Made by a program: the position numbers and the translations under genes
Origin: Paramecium tetraurelia
Lineage: Eukaryota; Ciliophora; Oligohymenophorea; Peniculida; Parameciidae
Length of the DNA: 64,000 bases
Direction of reading: 5' to 3'
Assembly: GCF_000165425.1 (NCBI RefSeq)
Contig: NW_001798955.1
Location: 248,001 to 312,000 of the forward strand
The notes under the pieces: generated by a model
Told to the model about the DNA's origin: nothing
Seen by the model: only the letters and a program-made list of their open reading frames with translations
Databases searched by the model: none
In this document: in pieces, positions 49,795 through 62,050 of the stretch
Layout of the letters: every line of letters starts with the position of its first letter
How positions within the stretch are numbered: the first letter of the stretch is position 1

Positions 49795-51705
49795 ATGCCA
49801 AGTGCTATACAGTATTTTTCGGATTTAGATTCATTGCATCATGTTACTAACAATTTTCTAAGACCATAATCAGCTGTTTCACTATATTAGAATAAAAAGA
49901 TTAGCAGCTCTACTATGGTGGATAATAAATAAGTTAGTGACACAAGATTAACTGATCCACGATAAACACCAAGATACATAAAAAAGGATAAAGAAGAATT
50001 GTATTAAGACTTGTTACAATTATAATAAAAATATAATTAATGTAATGAGGAAAATACTAAATTAAAAACTTAAATTTCATCTTTGGAAAAACAAGTTATT
50101 CATTTAACAGATTTAGTTAGAAATGTTGAAATGTTTTGTAATAAGAAAACTAGTCATTTCAATGTATTTTAGTTAAAAAAACAAATCCAAGATCTCAAAA
50201 CTGTCCTTAAAACAAAAGAATCAGAATTAGAATCATTAAAATAAAATGTTAAGACTACTAAAATTGATGAAATCAGAATTGAATTATAAGAATCACATGT
50301 CGAATGTTTAAGATTAAGAACTATGCTTGATCAACAATTAAGACAATAAGTGTTGTTTAATTACAACGATCATACCTTGATAGAAGAGAAATTGTACATC
50401 CAAAGTCAGATGATGAATTAATTAAAAACAGAAAATGACTAAATGACAGGATTGCTTAAAATCCAAGAGGAAGAAACCTATTATTACAAAAATTTGTTAG
50501 CTGAAACCTTAAAAACAGTAAGGAGGTACGAGGAAACTATTGAAGACTTACATAAGAATCTAAAAGGTAAAAACTAATTTATGGATAAATTGGCTTAAAA
50601 AATAGAAGCCTTGAAAAATACTAATAATGGGCTGGCTGATAAAGTAGTAAAAGTGGAAGATTTAAAAGAAGAGATAAGAATTTTAAAATGCACAATAGAT
50701 GATTAAAATAAGCAAATTAAAAGTGTTTTATCTGATAATGAGTATCTCAAAGGGATGGTCCATGAATTAAAAATTAAGAATAATGAGAAATCAGAAATTT
50801 AAGCTAAAGAGAAAAAAGTATTACAAGATTAGATTGCTAAAATATCAAATCAATATGATCTTTTAGATGATAAATACAAAAATTTGTTATTAATTTAGGT
50901 TTAAGCTAAAAATAAGGAGACTGCTTAATCGTCATTGATTCACAAGAAAGAACAAACTGTAGGTTTAACTCTAAAAAATAACAATGATAGCTTTTAATAA
51001 CAATAGATTTATGTTCCAAAAAAATTAAGAGCCATCAAAATGAATGATGTTTTACACATTGGAGAAGAATTAAATTACAGATTTAGAATTAAGAAAATAA
51101 TATTAATTGATGTTATAGAGTAATTCTTATTTGATGATGACAACAAAAAAGAGAAAAAAGTTAGTATTAAGCAACTACAAAAGAGATTTGAAAAAGAACC
51201 ATTCATGTTATTTGAATAAGATAAAGCATTAATGTTTGCTCGCTTCTTAATAGAAGATAATTCCTAAGAATTTGTTGAATTTAATATTGAGCTAACAGAA
51301 ACCTTAGAGAGAGTTAAGAGCATTTTTACTAAGATAATTGGTAATTATAGGATATTTAATCCTGATGAGGAAATGAAGCATAAAGAGGATATTACTAAAC
51401 TTATTATCAAATACAAGAATTCTCTAAAGTAGCATTTTGATTCTCTTCAAAGCAATAATGGTGAATTAAGCAAAAGATAGATCTTAGAAACATTTATTTT
51501 TATGGACATTGATATTAATAATCACCAGCTTGAATACTTTTTTTTAAAGCTATTTGTTTTTTCAAATAAAATTGATAGGTTTCCATATTAAAAGATTTTT
51601 GAAATATTCTAATAGACTTAAACCGCATCAAGTATGTTTAAACAATTCATTTATAGCTCCTCATCTACAAAGAAAGGAAACTCAAAGAAAAAAAGCAACA
51701 ACTGA
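49795..51705 (+). CDS. Long coiled-coil protein
   Basis: 636 aa, intronless. After a 60-residue Ser-rich head, residues 65-410 are almost unbroken coiled coil (ELYQDLLQLQQKYNQCNEEN, KLKTQISSLEKQVIHLTDLV, VEDLKEEIRILKCTIDDQ). The C-terminal 190 residues are globular and helical, with paired hydrophobic-acidic helices (FLIEDNSQEFVEFNIELTE, ILETFIFMDIDINNHQLEYF) that resemble degenerate EF-hands. Overall plan is like outer-dense-fibre or axonemal/basal-body coiled-coil proteins; no specific match. Confidence 0.65.
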
Positions 51706-51828
51706 ATCTAATAAACAACCTGTTTATGTAACCAAGAGCCTATTCAAACCAGTCGAAGCTACTAATCTATAATAAGTTTGATTTATTGTTTTAATAACAA
51801 AATTAATTATTTTAAATATACATTCACT

Positions 51829-52474
51829 ATGTTATTCAGTCATCACTGCCTAGAATGTGGTACAGATTGTAATAATTAAGGACGCTATTTTGAGCGACCC
51901 ATGGGTGTGTATATTGAATGCAATATATTTATGTGAAAATTGTGCAATGATTTTATCAACCGAAGCTGGAGTTACGAATATTAAAAAATACTCTTAGCTA
52001 AGTGCAGAGGAAAGAGACAAATTGATGAAAGGAGGAAATGAAAAATTTAAGTTAAATGTTAATGATGTTAATGACAAATTTCACTCCCATAAAGCACTAC
52101 AATATCGATTTGAAGTATTTATTGAACTATAATAGCTAGCTTTGGGTTTGAGTGAATATGATTCAGACGTCAGCACCAACTATGCCAGTCCAAACAAATC
52201 ATTTATTTATTACCCTGAGCAAAAAAAAAGATTGAGCAAAGCCCTGGAATTAGGGGGCTCTCAATAAGACATAGAATGGATACAAATTCAATATTAAATA
52301 TTATCGAGGGATTTAAAGAATAAAATTGATAAGAACCATTATTTGACTAGATTGGAAGAGATAGGAAAAAAAATGGTTGAAAAATAATAGTAGAAATAAG
52401 TTTAAAAAAAATAAACATACAATTAAAACGATGTTTTTTCATCATTTTCAGCCCTAATGAAAAAATAGACTTGA
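51829..52474 (+). CDS. ArfGAP-like zinc-finger protein, N-terminal frame broken
   Basis: About 207 aa. The start MLFSHHCLECG gives the first CxxC; the rest of the finger, DPWVCILNAIYLCENC, lies in another frame. A 21-nt intron at 51860-51880 (GTACAG...TTAAG) would bring the two CxxC pairs to the ArfGAP spacing (17 residues) with the W-x-x-x-x-x-I-Y/F-L-C pattern, but the join is one base out of frame: the GG at 51859-51860 would need to be a single G. Downstream frame is open to TGA 52472-52474: KKYSQLSAEERDKLMKGGN, YRFEVFIELQQLALG, then coiled coil. It could be a true frameshift, a sequencing error, or an unusual splice; ArfGAPs activate GTP hydrolysis on Arf. Confidence 0.5.
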
Positions 52475-52733
52475 AATATCATTTAAATATAATAAGCTTT
52501 AATTGTTTTCCCAATATCACTCACAGAATACAATCTATGATTACAATTTAATGTTCTTTAATTTACAATTTATACTTAATTGATTATTTATTATCTAATA
52601 AATACCTGCATATTATTATTTACTTCATAGTGAGTTAAAGCAAAAGGAATGTACTCTTTCAAAGAATTAATAAAAATTATTTTAACCTCTGTATAATTTT
52701 GTTATTTAAATAAATTAATTATTATAAATCGTT

Positions 52734-55563
52734 ATGAAGAAAATAAATCAATAGATGTAAATCATTGCAGGTCGCAATAGCCTGCAAGAATCTCCTTAAC
52801 GATTGGAAAAGAAATCCTTAAAAAACCCTGCTAAAACAGTTAAAACTGAAAGACCTTAATAAAAAGGGAAGACTAAATTATACGATTATTTTAAGAAAGA
52901 AAGAAACTCATTAGCTTAGGTTGTTAATAACATTCGGGCTAAGTTAAAGGGAAGTAAAAGCATTGATAATATGTTCCTTTAAACCTAAAAAAGTGAAAGG
53001 ATTAAAACATCATAATAAAATGTACATCATTTCAATAGTCTAAAATAGCTTATTGAATAGAGAGTAAGAACAGATGATGGGAATAGCTCTAAACGTTTAA
53101 ATTTAAAAACAAAAAATTTATCATTAGCTACTGTCTCAATTGATGTATGAATTAACAAATAAAAGTTATAGAAAAAAGAATAATAAAAATAACCTTCAAC
53201 TACTAAGTAATCTTACAATCAATCTCCTTCTAATCAGTCAAAACCAATCTTAAATAAGTCTAAATCAAAAGACCAATATTTGTTTGATTTGGTATATTTT
53301 ATTATTAAAGTTTATAGCTAAAAAATGCTCAAATGATATCAAATCAATACTAATAATATTTTAATTTGAAGTAAAATAAGTAATCTATATAATCAGACAC
53401 ATCAACAAATCATAGACAATCAATTGAAGATATGTTGATAAGTTAAAAATCTACTAAAGGATCTCCTCAACCTTACAATTCAAAATTATCAAAACAAACA
53501 GAGGGAGACTCTAAATCCCTTAATTAGGGATATTCAAAAACTGAATCGACTCCTATCATTAAGTAATAGTCGAAAATCAAAACAGATGACTCATTATAAT
53601 ACGACCCTAAAAAGAAATTATAAATAGTTCTATTCTACAAATAAACAAAGTAATTTTACATTCTATAATATTAGATATTACTATTTGTACGATTATGTGG
53701 ACTAAAGGACGGATAATTTATATAACTTTCTTCTGGAATAGATTGCAAGTATTGAAGTGACATCAGCAAAGGTAGAAGGAGGAGGAACTGGCTCTACTGA
53801 AGATTAATACATTTAAGATGGTATATTTAAGTTTAATTTAGAATTGAATAAGATTTGCCAATTCATAACAGTTAATAAAAATATTCCATTTGATTATTAC
53901 CTTTCGTTGCCAGATTTGCCTTTAAATATATTTTAGGGTATAACACTCTAATTGTAACCTTTGTATTCTCAATTGTAAGAGACCCACAGAGTTGGATTAA
54001 AAGATTTTAATCTCATAAAATGTATAGGAGTAGGAGGTTTTTCAAGGGTTTATTTGGTCAAAAAAAAAGACAATGGCTAATTTTATGCATTGAAATTAAT
54101 TGACAAGAAGTTCATTTTTGATAATGCGAAAGAAGTAATTGTATAAAATGAGAGAGACATTATGGTAAGAATGGAAAATTAGTACATCATAAAATTACAT
54201 TATGCCTTCGAAACTAGATTTTATATTGCATTTGTTTTAGAGTATTCTGCTGGTGGAGAGTTATTTTACCACTTGAGAAAATTGAAACGCTTAAATGAAC
54301 AAGAAGCATAATATTATTTTGTAGAAGTATGCATAGGAATGGCCTATCTACATTCATAGAATATTGTATACAGAGATATTAAACCTGAAAATATTTTGTT
54401 GGATTTGTATGGTCATATGATGTTAAGTGATTTTGGATTGTCCAAACCAAATATGGAAGACGGAGAATTAGCCTACTCTTTCTGTGGGTCACCTGAATAT
54501 ATGGCTCCTGAAATGTTAATGAAATCAGGACATAGTTATTTAGTAGATTGTTATTGCCTTGGAGCTCTGCTTTATGAACTTGTTTTCGGATTACCTCCCT
54601 TTTATTCTCATGACACTTAAGAAATTTATAATGCAATATTGACAGAGAATGTTTAATTTCCAGATTATGTGTAAATTTCTGATGAATTGAAAGACCTGAT
54701 AATTAAATTACTTTAAAAGGATCCAGATAAAAGATTGGGAAAAAAAGGTGGTATTACAGAAATCTTAACTCATGTTTGGTTTCATAATGTTGACTTTGAA
54801 GGAATAGTAAATTAAACTCTGCCTCCTCCTTATAAGCCAGAACCTTAAAGGTACAATTTCGATGAAGAAGAATTTAATAAAGGAGATGCAGAATTTAGAA
54901 AATAGTATGGATAAAATCTTTAATATGAATTTTAAGTATTTACAAGTCTATTAAATTTGTTAGAATGTAGATAAAGCAAATTATGAATTGGAAAACTTTT
55001 ATTATGCAAGATCCTAATAAGAATTCAAAAATAGAACAAAATTAGTTAATACGAGTAAATTAGTTTCATAAATTGTTTAATAAGAACCAATCTCTCCAAA
55101 TAAATAAATGATATCAAAAGTAAAAGTAAATGTTTAAAATTAATCGTAAAGCATTCCCCTTCAGAAAGTAAAAGCAATGTGAGACCAAACATTAAGAGTG
55201 AAGCCCATGAGTATTTCAAAAAGCACAATCTCTTCACAAGATCTTCATAGATACTTAAATAATCTTTAAAGTAGGGTCACACTTATTCTAAAACCTTATA
55301 ATAGCCTTCAATGTCAATTCAAGATTTAAAAGTACTAGAATTCTATAATTTAGAAATTAAAATAATTGTTTGATCAGTCTAAATAATTGTTAAGTTCTGA
55401 TAGAGTGACTACTATTCCTGACTAGAATAATAAACATGCCATAGAGAGAGTGAAAACAGAATAAATTGGCAATTTACCTTCTCCTAAAACCACAACCCAT
55501 AGTGCTGCAAATAAATTAGCTAAGTTTTCTAAGTTATTTGGATCAGAAAAGAGAAAAAAATGA
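52734..55563 (+). CDS. AGC-family Ser/Thr protein kinase (RAC/SGK-like) with long N-terminus
   Basis: 890 aa after six introns (27, 26, 25, 28, 29, 22 nt). N-terminal 250 residues are Lys/Ser/Gln-rich and disordered; a helical segment LYNFLLEQIASIEVTSAKVEGG precedes the kinase. Kinase: IGVGGFSRVYLV, ALKL lysine, [18 protein letters not shown], and activation loop SFCGSPEYMAPEM, the T-loop Ser in the PDK1-site position. The AGC C-tail starts PPPYKPEPQRYNFDEEEF. Catalytic residues are all present, so it should be active. The third intron is inferred because it joins two otherwise overlapping frames. Ciliates have many AGC kinases; no closer assignment. Confidence 0.88.
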
Positions 55564-55675
55564 TAATGTATATATAGTTTCAAAGCTACACAATACTTAT
55601 AGGTTTTAGTATAGAGTTTAATTAAATATATATTAATGTACCAATTTTGTGCGATATAATGTATTAATAATGCAA

Positions 55676-56320
55676 TCATTTCTTCTTTTATTCGACTTTC
55701 TTAATATAAAATTCTAATTCCTTTCCTTCCAAAATGTATCCATCAGCTCTTCCTGATTATCCTGGTCTTGATGTAATTCTTACCAATAATCTTTAATTTG
55801 TAAATTATTCTTAAACCAATGCATCAATGGCATTGTCTTTTGCTCTTTATTCTAACTTCTTAATAAGACTTCTTGATTTCTTAGTTGCTTCAGGTTGTCC
55901 TTCCTAATTTAATATTTTATTAATTACTTTCTTGTCCTTCTTCTTTGATCCCAATTCTACATTATATTTCTTTGCATACCATTATCTAAATGGGGTAGCA
56001 TCTACTTAAACAATCACACCTCTAGTAAGTGTCTTTGTTCTGACCAATTCATTATTTGATGGATGATAAACAACTTCTACAATTTTAGCTTTTTTAGCAA
56101 TGCCTTGGCTTCCCCAAGAGAAATTGCCTTCAGATAAACGAAGGGCTCTGAATTTGAAATTTCCTCCTCTGACTCTTATTCTTCTTACTCTTTTTTCTCC
56201 TGATACCAATTTAGTCATTGCTGCTTATCTTCCTTTTTCGAAGGCTCTCTTTTTCTTATGGATGGGCATACGACCTCCTGTGAGTCTTCTTTTATGTCTA
56301 CTGTCTCTTGAAATTCCCAT
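55676..56320 (-). CDS. eS8: 40S ribosomal protein eS8
   Basis: 214 aa, intronless. [21 protein letters not shown], then RAFEKGRQAAMTKL with TAA encoding [47 protein letters not shown], and GVIVQVDATPFRQWY are the eS8 core. C-terminus [21 protein letters not shown] is likewise conserved. Component of the small subunit, contacting 18S rRNA in the body. Codon usage is strongly skewed to A-ending AGA/GGA and AAG, as expected for a highly expressed gene. TGA stop is 55676-55678. Confidence 0.97.
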
Positions 56321-56409
56321 GAAATGCTTTCTTAAATAAAAAAAGATTTTATTTAATTTTAAAATGTGCTTATATATTTAATCAAATGTGTTTTTTTATT
56401 TTCCATAAA

Positions 56410-57020
56410 TCAATATGTTTTTTTAATAAATAGAAGTGATAATGAAAATATTCTTACAAATATAAAATATGAGCAAATGAAAAAAATCAAATTTATTTAT
56501 TTTTTGGACTGAAATTGAATCTATATATAACGCAAAGTATATTACTTCTTATCATCCTAAAATTACAAGGAGTATTTTCTTAAAGTTTAAGGTTTCCTAT
56601 ATTCAAAGCTCAAATCATCTGTTTAAAATACAGTATTTACTTTCTTTTTTTGAAATGGTTTATCAACTGGTCGTTATTAGATTATAAATTCCTTGAGGTC
56701 TTAACTTTATTAACTTAGTAATTGTAAATAAGGATATTCGATAACGCTTCTTTGAGGAATATTCTTAGGACTTTTAGAAAGACATTATTGATTGCTATCA
56801 GAATGTGGAAGACTGGGCAATCTTAACTTTGGAAGATGTTCACCCTATTAGGACTAAAAGGACTTATGTTCTAGAAATAAAATATGTTTCTGTTCTTAAT
56901 TTATTTTACAACTAAATATCTATTTCGAATTTTAAAGTCTTTGAATTCTATTTCTCTTTTTGGTTCTACAACATTTTTTTTTATTTGATAATACAATGAC
57001 ATAAAAACTAATCCCACCAT
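56410..57020 (-). CDS. Hypothetical membrane-anchored protein
   Basis: 196 aa if a 20-nt intron (GTAAAATAAATTAAGAACAG) is removed; the count then closes at TGA 56410-56412. N-terminal TM anchor MVGLVFMSLYYQIKK, a basic stretch VEPKREIEFKDFKIRNRYL, then a Pro/Ser-rich middle (LPKLRLPSLPHSDSN) and a hydrophobic C-terminal segment close to the gene end. The last 40 residues are in very AT-rich DNA and may not be real. Unknown family. Confidence 0.45.
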
Positions 57021-57174
57021 AATATTATCTCTTATAAAACAATACAATAGGATATTTGAAAGCATCTTAATTTAAAGAGTAATTCTCAATTATTAAATTA
57101 ATTGAAGCAATAATGAATATCATGAGATCATTTATCTTAACATATTCAATCCAAGATTTCGTAAAATTATATCT

Positions 57175-57601
57175 TCAATAACAAGAGTAATTTGCCTTTT
57201 GATTTTGACATTAGATTGAAAGAATATTTATTATAAATACAATAGTTTCTCTATTAGATCCTAAAGTTGATTGCTGTTTATTGTTTATTAAGGATAAACT
57301 TTAGGCTTTTCGAAGTCTTATTGTAAATCTAGTTGCGTTGATTTTTAGTCTCAAGTTTTAGAGATTTAGCCTGTTAAGATTTTCATTCTTTTTTTTTGAG
57401 AAATCTAGTTCAATTGATTATTAATTTCAGATTGCATAATAATTGACATAATTTATGAATCATAAGCATAATAGTAAAGGTAATTTAAGATCTTCTTATG
57501 ATATTTTTTTGTGGGGCCAAAATCATAAGTTTTTTCTTTATAGATTCTCTTCCATTTTTACCATAATTATTTAATTTTTTAATTCCAATTTTAGAAAGCA
57601 T
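57175..57601 (-). CDS. Small hypothetical protein, frame broken at an A run
   Basis: About 133 aa if the run of nine T (57389-57397 on the plus strand) had one base more; with nine the frame shifts. First part, after a 26-nt intron: MLSKIGIKKLNNYEKTYDFG, then TKKYHKKILNYLYYYAYDSQI; second part: NENLNRLNLQNLRLKINATRF, LINNKQQSTLG. Both halves are protein-like only in their own frames and meet exactly at the homopolymer. Helical, Asn/Lys-rich; no family. Confidence 0.35.
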
Positions 57602-57746
57602 AAGTTATATGATTAAGTTCTGTGTATGTTCACTCAGAATATTAATATGAAAATCATTTTCATATAAATTTCTGACAATTTGTTTACAATAATAATGATG
57701 TCTATATAATTAGCTAATCTGAAATTGTAAGATCTAGAGGGAGCTG

Positions 57747-58624
57747 ATGATGTCTGATGAAGTAAAGAAAAGAGATAAGATTTAAGCAAAAGTTCGAAAG
57801 TCGAAGTAATTAAATACATAATATATACAAAATAATTATAGTTAATTTACAAATGCAGACTTTGTAATCCATAATCTAACAAAGAGTTTTGCAATAAATA
57901 AACAAGCAAAAAACAGAACCATTGGAATCCCTCTATATTACTTATGTAATATGAATTATTAAGTTTAGTCTTCAGCCACCAAGATTAAGTTGGCTTTAGA
58001 GGATGCAGCTTAAGTTAGAAAAGTCATGCAAGTAATTCCTATTTTAAGTAGGGCATTCAAAGTGTTCATCTGCAGAAATAGCAATCGGAAGCATTGATTT
58101 CAAACAGCAAAGAGCCTGTTCTGAATGTTGATAACAATAATGCTGCGAATTAACTTAAGAATGAGGAACATAAATAGAGTCCTTAGAAAGGAAGATTCTT
58201 AGTAAGAAATGAATATGGCAACAAAATGCAATCTGAGAATAAAATTAGCCATTCATCAGTTGCTCCCAATAAATACCATAAAAATTAGTCATCCTTTGGG
58301 GAGGGAGGGAAAAAGATTAGAGCCGAGGATATCTGGAAAAGGAGAAAGGATTATGATCAGAAAGTCAGGCAATTCCATTTACCAAAAATAAAAGAATATA
58401 ATAGATTTCAAAACAATAGTTTATAAAAATAACAATCTGGATAGTAAACAGCAGAAATTCAATTCTCAGATGTCTTCAAAGATGATCTTGACGATGATTT
58501 GTTGTAGGAATATAATGAGAAGTAATTTAAATAAGATTAAATTAGATATTATAAAAAATAACTCTTTCTTTGGAACAAAAAATAGAAATAATTTGATATG
58601 GCTAACGATGATTTATTTGATTGA
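57747..58624 (+). CDS. Hypothetical Gln/Lys-rich protein
   Basis: 283 aa, one 26-nt intron (GTCATGCAAGTAATTCC...TTTTAAG). MMSDEVKKRDKIQAKVRKSKQ; a folded-looking segment TIGIPLYYLCNMNYQVQSSAT and a helix LEDAAQVRK; then long hydrophilic sequence ending with an acidic DDLDDDLLQEYNE and MANDDLFD. An upstream ATG at 57696 can also be joined in frame by a 28-nt intron candidate. Intron begins GTC, which is unusual here. No family recognised. Confidence 0.55.
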
Positions 58625-58756
58625 TTTATTATTTATTTTAAATAATGACATCAATTAAGGGATTGTAATAAAAATAATAATAAAATCTATTCGTTAGCCT
58701 TGTGTTTTAACTTAATTGTAATATGAAAATTATATAAAATAATTTATTATATTAAT

Positions 58757-59146
58757 ATGTCATAAGTGAAAAAAAGCCTCTTAAAAGTAGAGAAACTATA
58801 ATTCGATATCTACATTAATAAATAGTTAATTTAAGTGGATTACGATGATCAAACTACTGTAGGGGAAGTTCTTGATTTGATTATAAGGAAACAAAACATT
58901 TCGAATTCAGATGTTTCTTTGTATTTGGCAAAAAAAAGTGGTGAACCCAAACTGTCATTTCCTGCCTTAGAGAGAAATAGAAAACTAATCAGAACTAATG
59001 AAAAACGATTTGTTGTTGTGGTGAAGTAGGTGGAACCAGAAATAAAGAACGAATTCCATGAAAAAGATATAAAGATAATTGAAGGGAGACAAAAAAAATA
59101 AAGTATTTTCAAACAACTTTTTGGAATATCAATGACTTGTAAATGA
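58757..59146 (+). CDS. Ubiquitin-like/RBD-fold small protein
   Basis: 129 aa, intronless. The first 95 residues have the strand-helix-strand order of a beta-grasp (ubiquitin-like or Ras-binding) domain: LQFDIYINKQLIQVDYDDQ, TTVGEVLDLIIRKQ, SDVSLYLAKKS, KLIRTNEKRFVVVVK. The helix after the first two strands, with TTVGEV, is like that of RA/UBX domains. A short charged tail follows. Function and partner unknown. Confidence 0.55.
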
Positions 59147-59594
59147 TTTACATCATTTCACATACTATATTTAATTAGCTTTTTAATAAAATATCTTTAA
59201 TTATTATTATAGAGATTATAATTATAAGTTATATTCATATCTTTTACATTATAAAATATTGTAAATATAATAAACATAATTAAACACACATCTATTTAGA
59301 CGTACTGTTAGAATTAGTGATATTGTAAGCTAAATAATTAGTAAGGTAATATCTAAATTCAATGACAAAAGCGAAAACAATATAGGAATTATCCAAAATC
59401 AACTGCTTTTACATTAATAGGTAAACTATGATTATGAAAATAATTAACCTATTTCATAAGTGCATTATTATGAATTATACTTGTGAGCAAACTTTTTTTG
59501 GGTGTGTCTCTAGAGAAGTTCATAAAATAAGTAAGAATAGTGATAGTAGTTGAATTGATTTGTAGATTAAAACAATAAATATAAAGAGAGAGTA
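59147..59594. other. AT-rich gap; one weak ORF
   Basis: About 450 bp, extremely AT-rich. A plus-strand frame of 63 codons from ATG 59362 to TGA 59551-59553 (MTKAKTIQELSKINCFY at the start) is open with the ciliate code but has no other support. Nothing else seen. Confidence 0.4.
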
Positions 59595-59876
59595 ATGTGT
59601 GAAGTTAAAATTATAGAGTAATTAGTAAAATAATATAATTAATTTTAGGCTAATTTTGTAAGATTGTTTGATACCTTTGAATTTGCAGAATACTTGTATT
59701 TTGATTTTGAGTAGAACCATGGATTTAATTATTTGATAATCTACTATGGATGTGATGTTTTTGTTAAATTACTTGAGAAGATACTCTCTCAAAAATATGA
59801 TAGATTTTAGGTATTTATATAAGAAATGAGAATAATGTGGAGGCAAAATAACGAATAGGTATTAAGTGGAGAATGA
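59595..59876 (+). CDS. Small acidic hypothetical protein
   Basis: 85 aa after one 24-nt intron at 59625-59648 (GTAAAATAATATAATT...TTTTAG), which leaves an exact count. MCEVKIIEQLANFVRLFDTFEFAEYLYF then NYLIIYYGCDVFVKLLEKIL and RMIWRQNNEQVL; an amphipathic helical protein with several aromatic residues. Composition is clearly more gene-like than the surrounding DNA. Family unknown. Confidence 0.45.
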
Positions 59877-60440
59877 GAACGAAGTATTAACTAATCGAGA
59901 ACTTTAAATTTGAATATATATACATTTCTTAAAACTAGTATAATTATTGGTAAGGAATTTATCTGAAATTAAATCTCATAATGAATAACTATATTCAGCA
60001 TCAAATAGAGTTATACCAATAATTAATCTATAAATTAAAATAAGAAGATTATTAATTTATGGATTAATATCTAAATTAATGAATTAAATATTCTCTATTA
60101 GGATAGTTATATTTATACCCACTTATTTTATTAAAAGGATACTATTTCTTTCATTTATTCATAATAAAGTAGACTAATATTAAGTATTATTTGAAAGCTA
60201 ATAAATATTTGAATTACTTCGAGTCTATAGCCATTATATTTAAAAAGTACTAAGTCTATGTAATTATTTTTTTATTCTAAATAATAACTTGGATAGTATT
60301 TCATCATTTACTTATTTAATTAAGATGATTAATAAATAAATGTTAAAACAATATTGATAAAGATATCGATTTTAAGGCATTCAAAACAATAATGGAATGA
60401 TTCAATAGAATATATAAATATATTAATTACAATTTTGTAA
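59877..60440. other. AT-rich gap, no gene seen
   Basis: About 560 bp, over 80 percent AT by eye, full of TAA/ATT runs; no frame or repeat worth noting on either strand. The promoter of 59595-59876 is on the other side, so this is mostly 3' flank. Confidence 0.5.
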
Positions 60441-61166
60441 TCAAACGATGGAAGCTTATAGATTCCATGTCCTTTATTTTTTTTTTTAATTACTTTCGTA
60501 GTCTAAGGTTATGGATGTTAAATATACTTGTTATATACTTTTTGACCTGCACAACAAAATAGATAATGACTCCTAAGAAGATTGTTTCAATGATAGCTTA
60601 AACCATCATTAAAGTTCCTTAATACAGTTATCCGCAAATGATTTCTTGCTTCTGGTCTTCAGTAATTTCTGTAGGAATTGGTGTCTATTAAGTAGTAGCT
60701 GTTGAATTTTCCTGGAGCAATCGAGTCTTAGATAAAATATTGTATTGCTAAGCATATCCTTGCATGAGTGCCCAAACCAAAAAGTATGTAATTAAGCGAA
60801 TAGCTAGGACGGTTGATGTCAAACAGAGGTACTTTCCAATTTCTGAGGAGGACCTTGAATTGATGCCAAGAAATCCGTAGGTTGAACTTGCAATCCAGAA
60901 AATGTTTCCTCCAACTATAACTAAACACAGTATTGCATATGTGTAACAAGTGGTTCGATAATGGATGAAATAGTATAGGAATCTGATGCACTAATATATA
61001 AATGCACACTAACGATAATGGAAAGTTAACTTACAATTATGAATATATTCGAACTTTGCAAAAACCTAATTTTATCCTCGATAGCCTCATTGAATTCTTC
61101 ACAGTCAGGAGGCAACAGAGAGTCACCTTGTCGTCTTGTAATGATGAAGGGTTTATTGATTTCCAT
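60441..61166 (-). CDS. Four-TM membrane protein
   Basis: About 224 aa with introns of 26 nt and, near the end, 25 nt (needed to reach TGA 60441-60443). Hydrophobic segments: AFIYQCIRFLYYFI, TYAILCLVIVGGNIFWIAS, YLCLTSTVLAIRLITYFLVWAL, and MMVQAIIETIFLGVIIYFVV. A soluble acidic N-terminus (RRQGDSLLPPDCEEFNEAIED) and a C-terminal loop TPIPTEITEDQKQE. Cys-rich in the second loop. The family is common in Paramecium but I know no function; the last exon is uncertain. Confidence 0.6.
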
Positions 61167-61204
61167 CTCTGGATTTGAATCTAAAAGTTAATATTTATAT
61201 TAAT

Positions 61205-61831
61205 ATGAATCAATTAAGAAATCAGAGAGGCACAGACACAGATGAGGTGTACATTGATCCAGAGAGAGGGATAGCTATTAATGCTCGTTAGATGACCACT
61301 GAATAGCATTTCAAATATTACAAATCCTCATTCAGCACTATGAGACCTGATTTGACTGAATTTGAGTATGAGGCATTTGCCAAGAGATTGAGAGTGGGTA
61401 CTTGAGAATTTTATTATAAAGGTGAGTCATTCTTGAATCACATGAGAGTATTTCTTAATCATGAATCAGGTAGGATCACAAATCTTTATCCTGTAAGTGC
61501 TAGAATGGAAAAAGCTCTGGTATATGATGCATTACTATAATCAAGAACTATTAATAATAATACTTCCATTTGCGTCCTCCTTTTATTTTGGGTCACAGAT
61601 CAAATGCAAATAGAAATTGGGCTGATGCATCAAAGGTGGTGAATTATGTTGAGAAACAATTGCTAAAGATAACAAAATATGGTAACAATATTGAACCCAT
61701 GGGTCTTAGGCTTGGATTATCCTAATTATTATGCACCTGCGACAACACAAGAGTTGAAGTAGAGAGAGGACGAGATTTACGAGAGATTCGTCAGAGAAAT
61801 GAGAAAACCTCCCGTCGTTGCAGCCTAATGA
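61205..61831 (+). CDS. Hypothetical conserved protein, no TM
   Basis: 182 aa, three introns (24, 26, 28 nt). MNQLRNQRGTDTDEVYIDPE; FKYYKSSFSTMRPDLTEFEYE; FHLRPPFILGHRSNANRNWAD and GLDYPNYYAPATTQELKQRE; C-terminus REMRKPPVVAAQ. Rich in Tyr, Arg, Pro and Asn; reads like a soluble or peripheral protein with high sequence constraint (GC-richer, A-ending codons). Could be a ciliate-specific mitochondrial complex subunit, but no motif supports that. Divergent from the 4-TM gene 38 bp away. Confidence 0.65.
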
Positions 61832-62050
61832 AATATATACAAATAAACAATATTTTATTATTTGAATCTTTGTACAAATAAACATGCGCTTATGTCTTGG
61901 TGTGTCAATATAGGCATACTCTCAATTCCTATTGATTTTATTCAATTTATCTTTGCCAATATATTTAAACAAAAAAGATTTAGTTTTATTGAGATTAATT
62001 TATAAAATGTCTGAAACTATAATATTTTATTATCTTATAAGCCATTAATT

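Noticed and set aside
59362..59553. 63-codon ORF MTKAKTIQELSK....
   Set aside because: AT-rich, no intron, no domain, only one stop codon in this code, so chance is likely.
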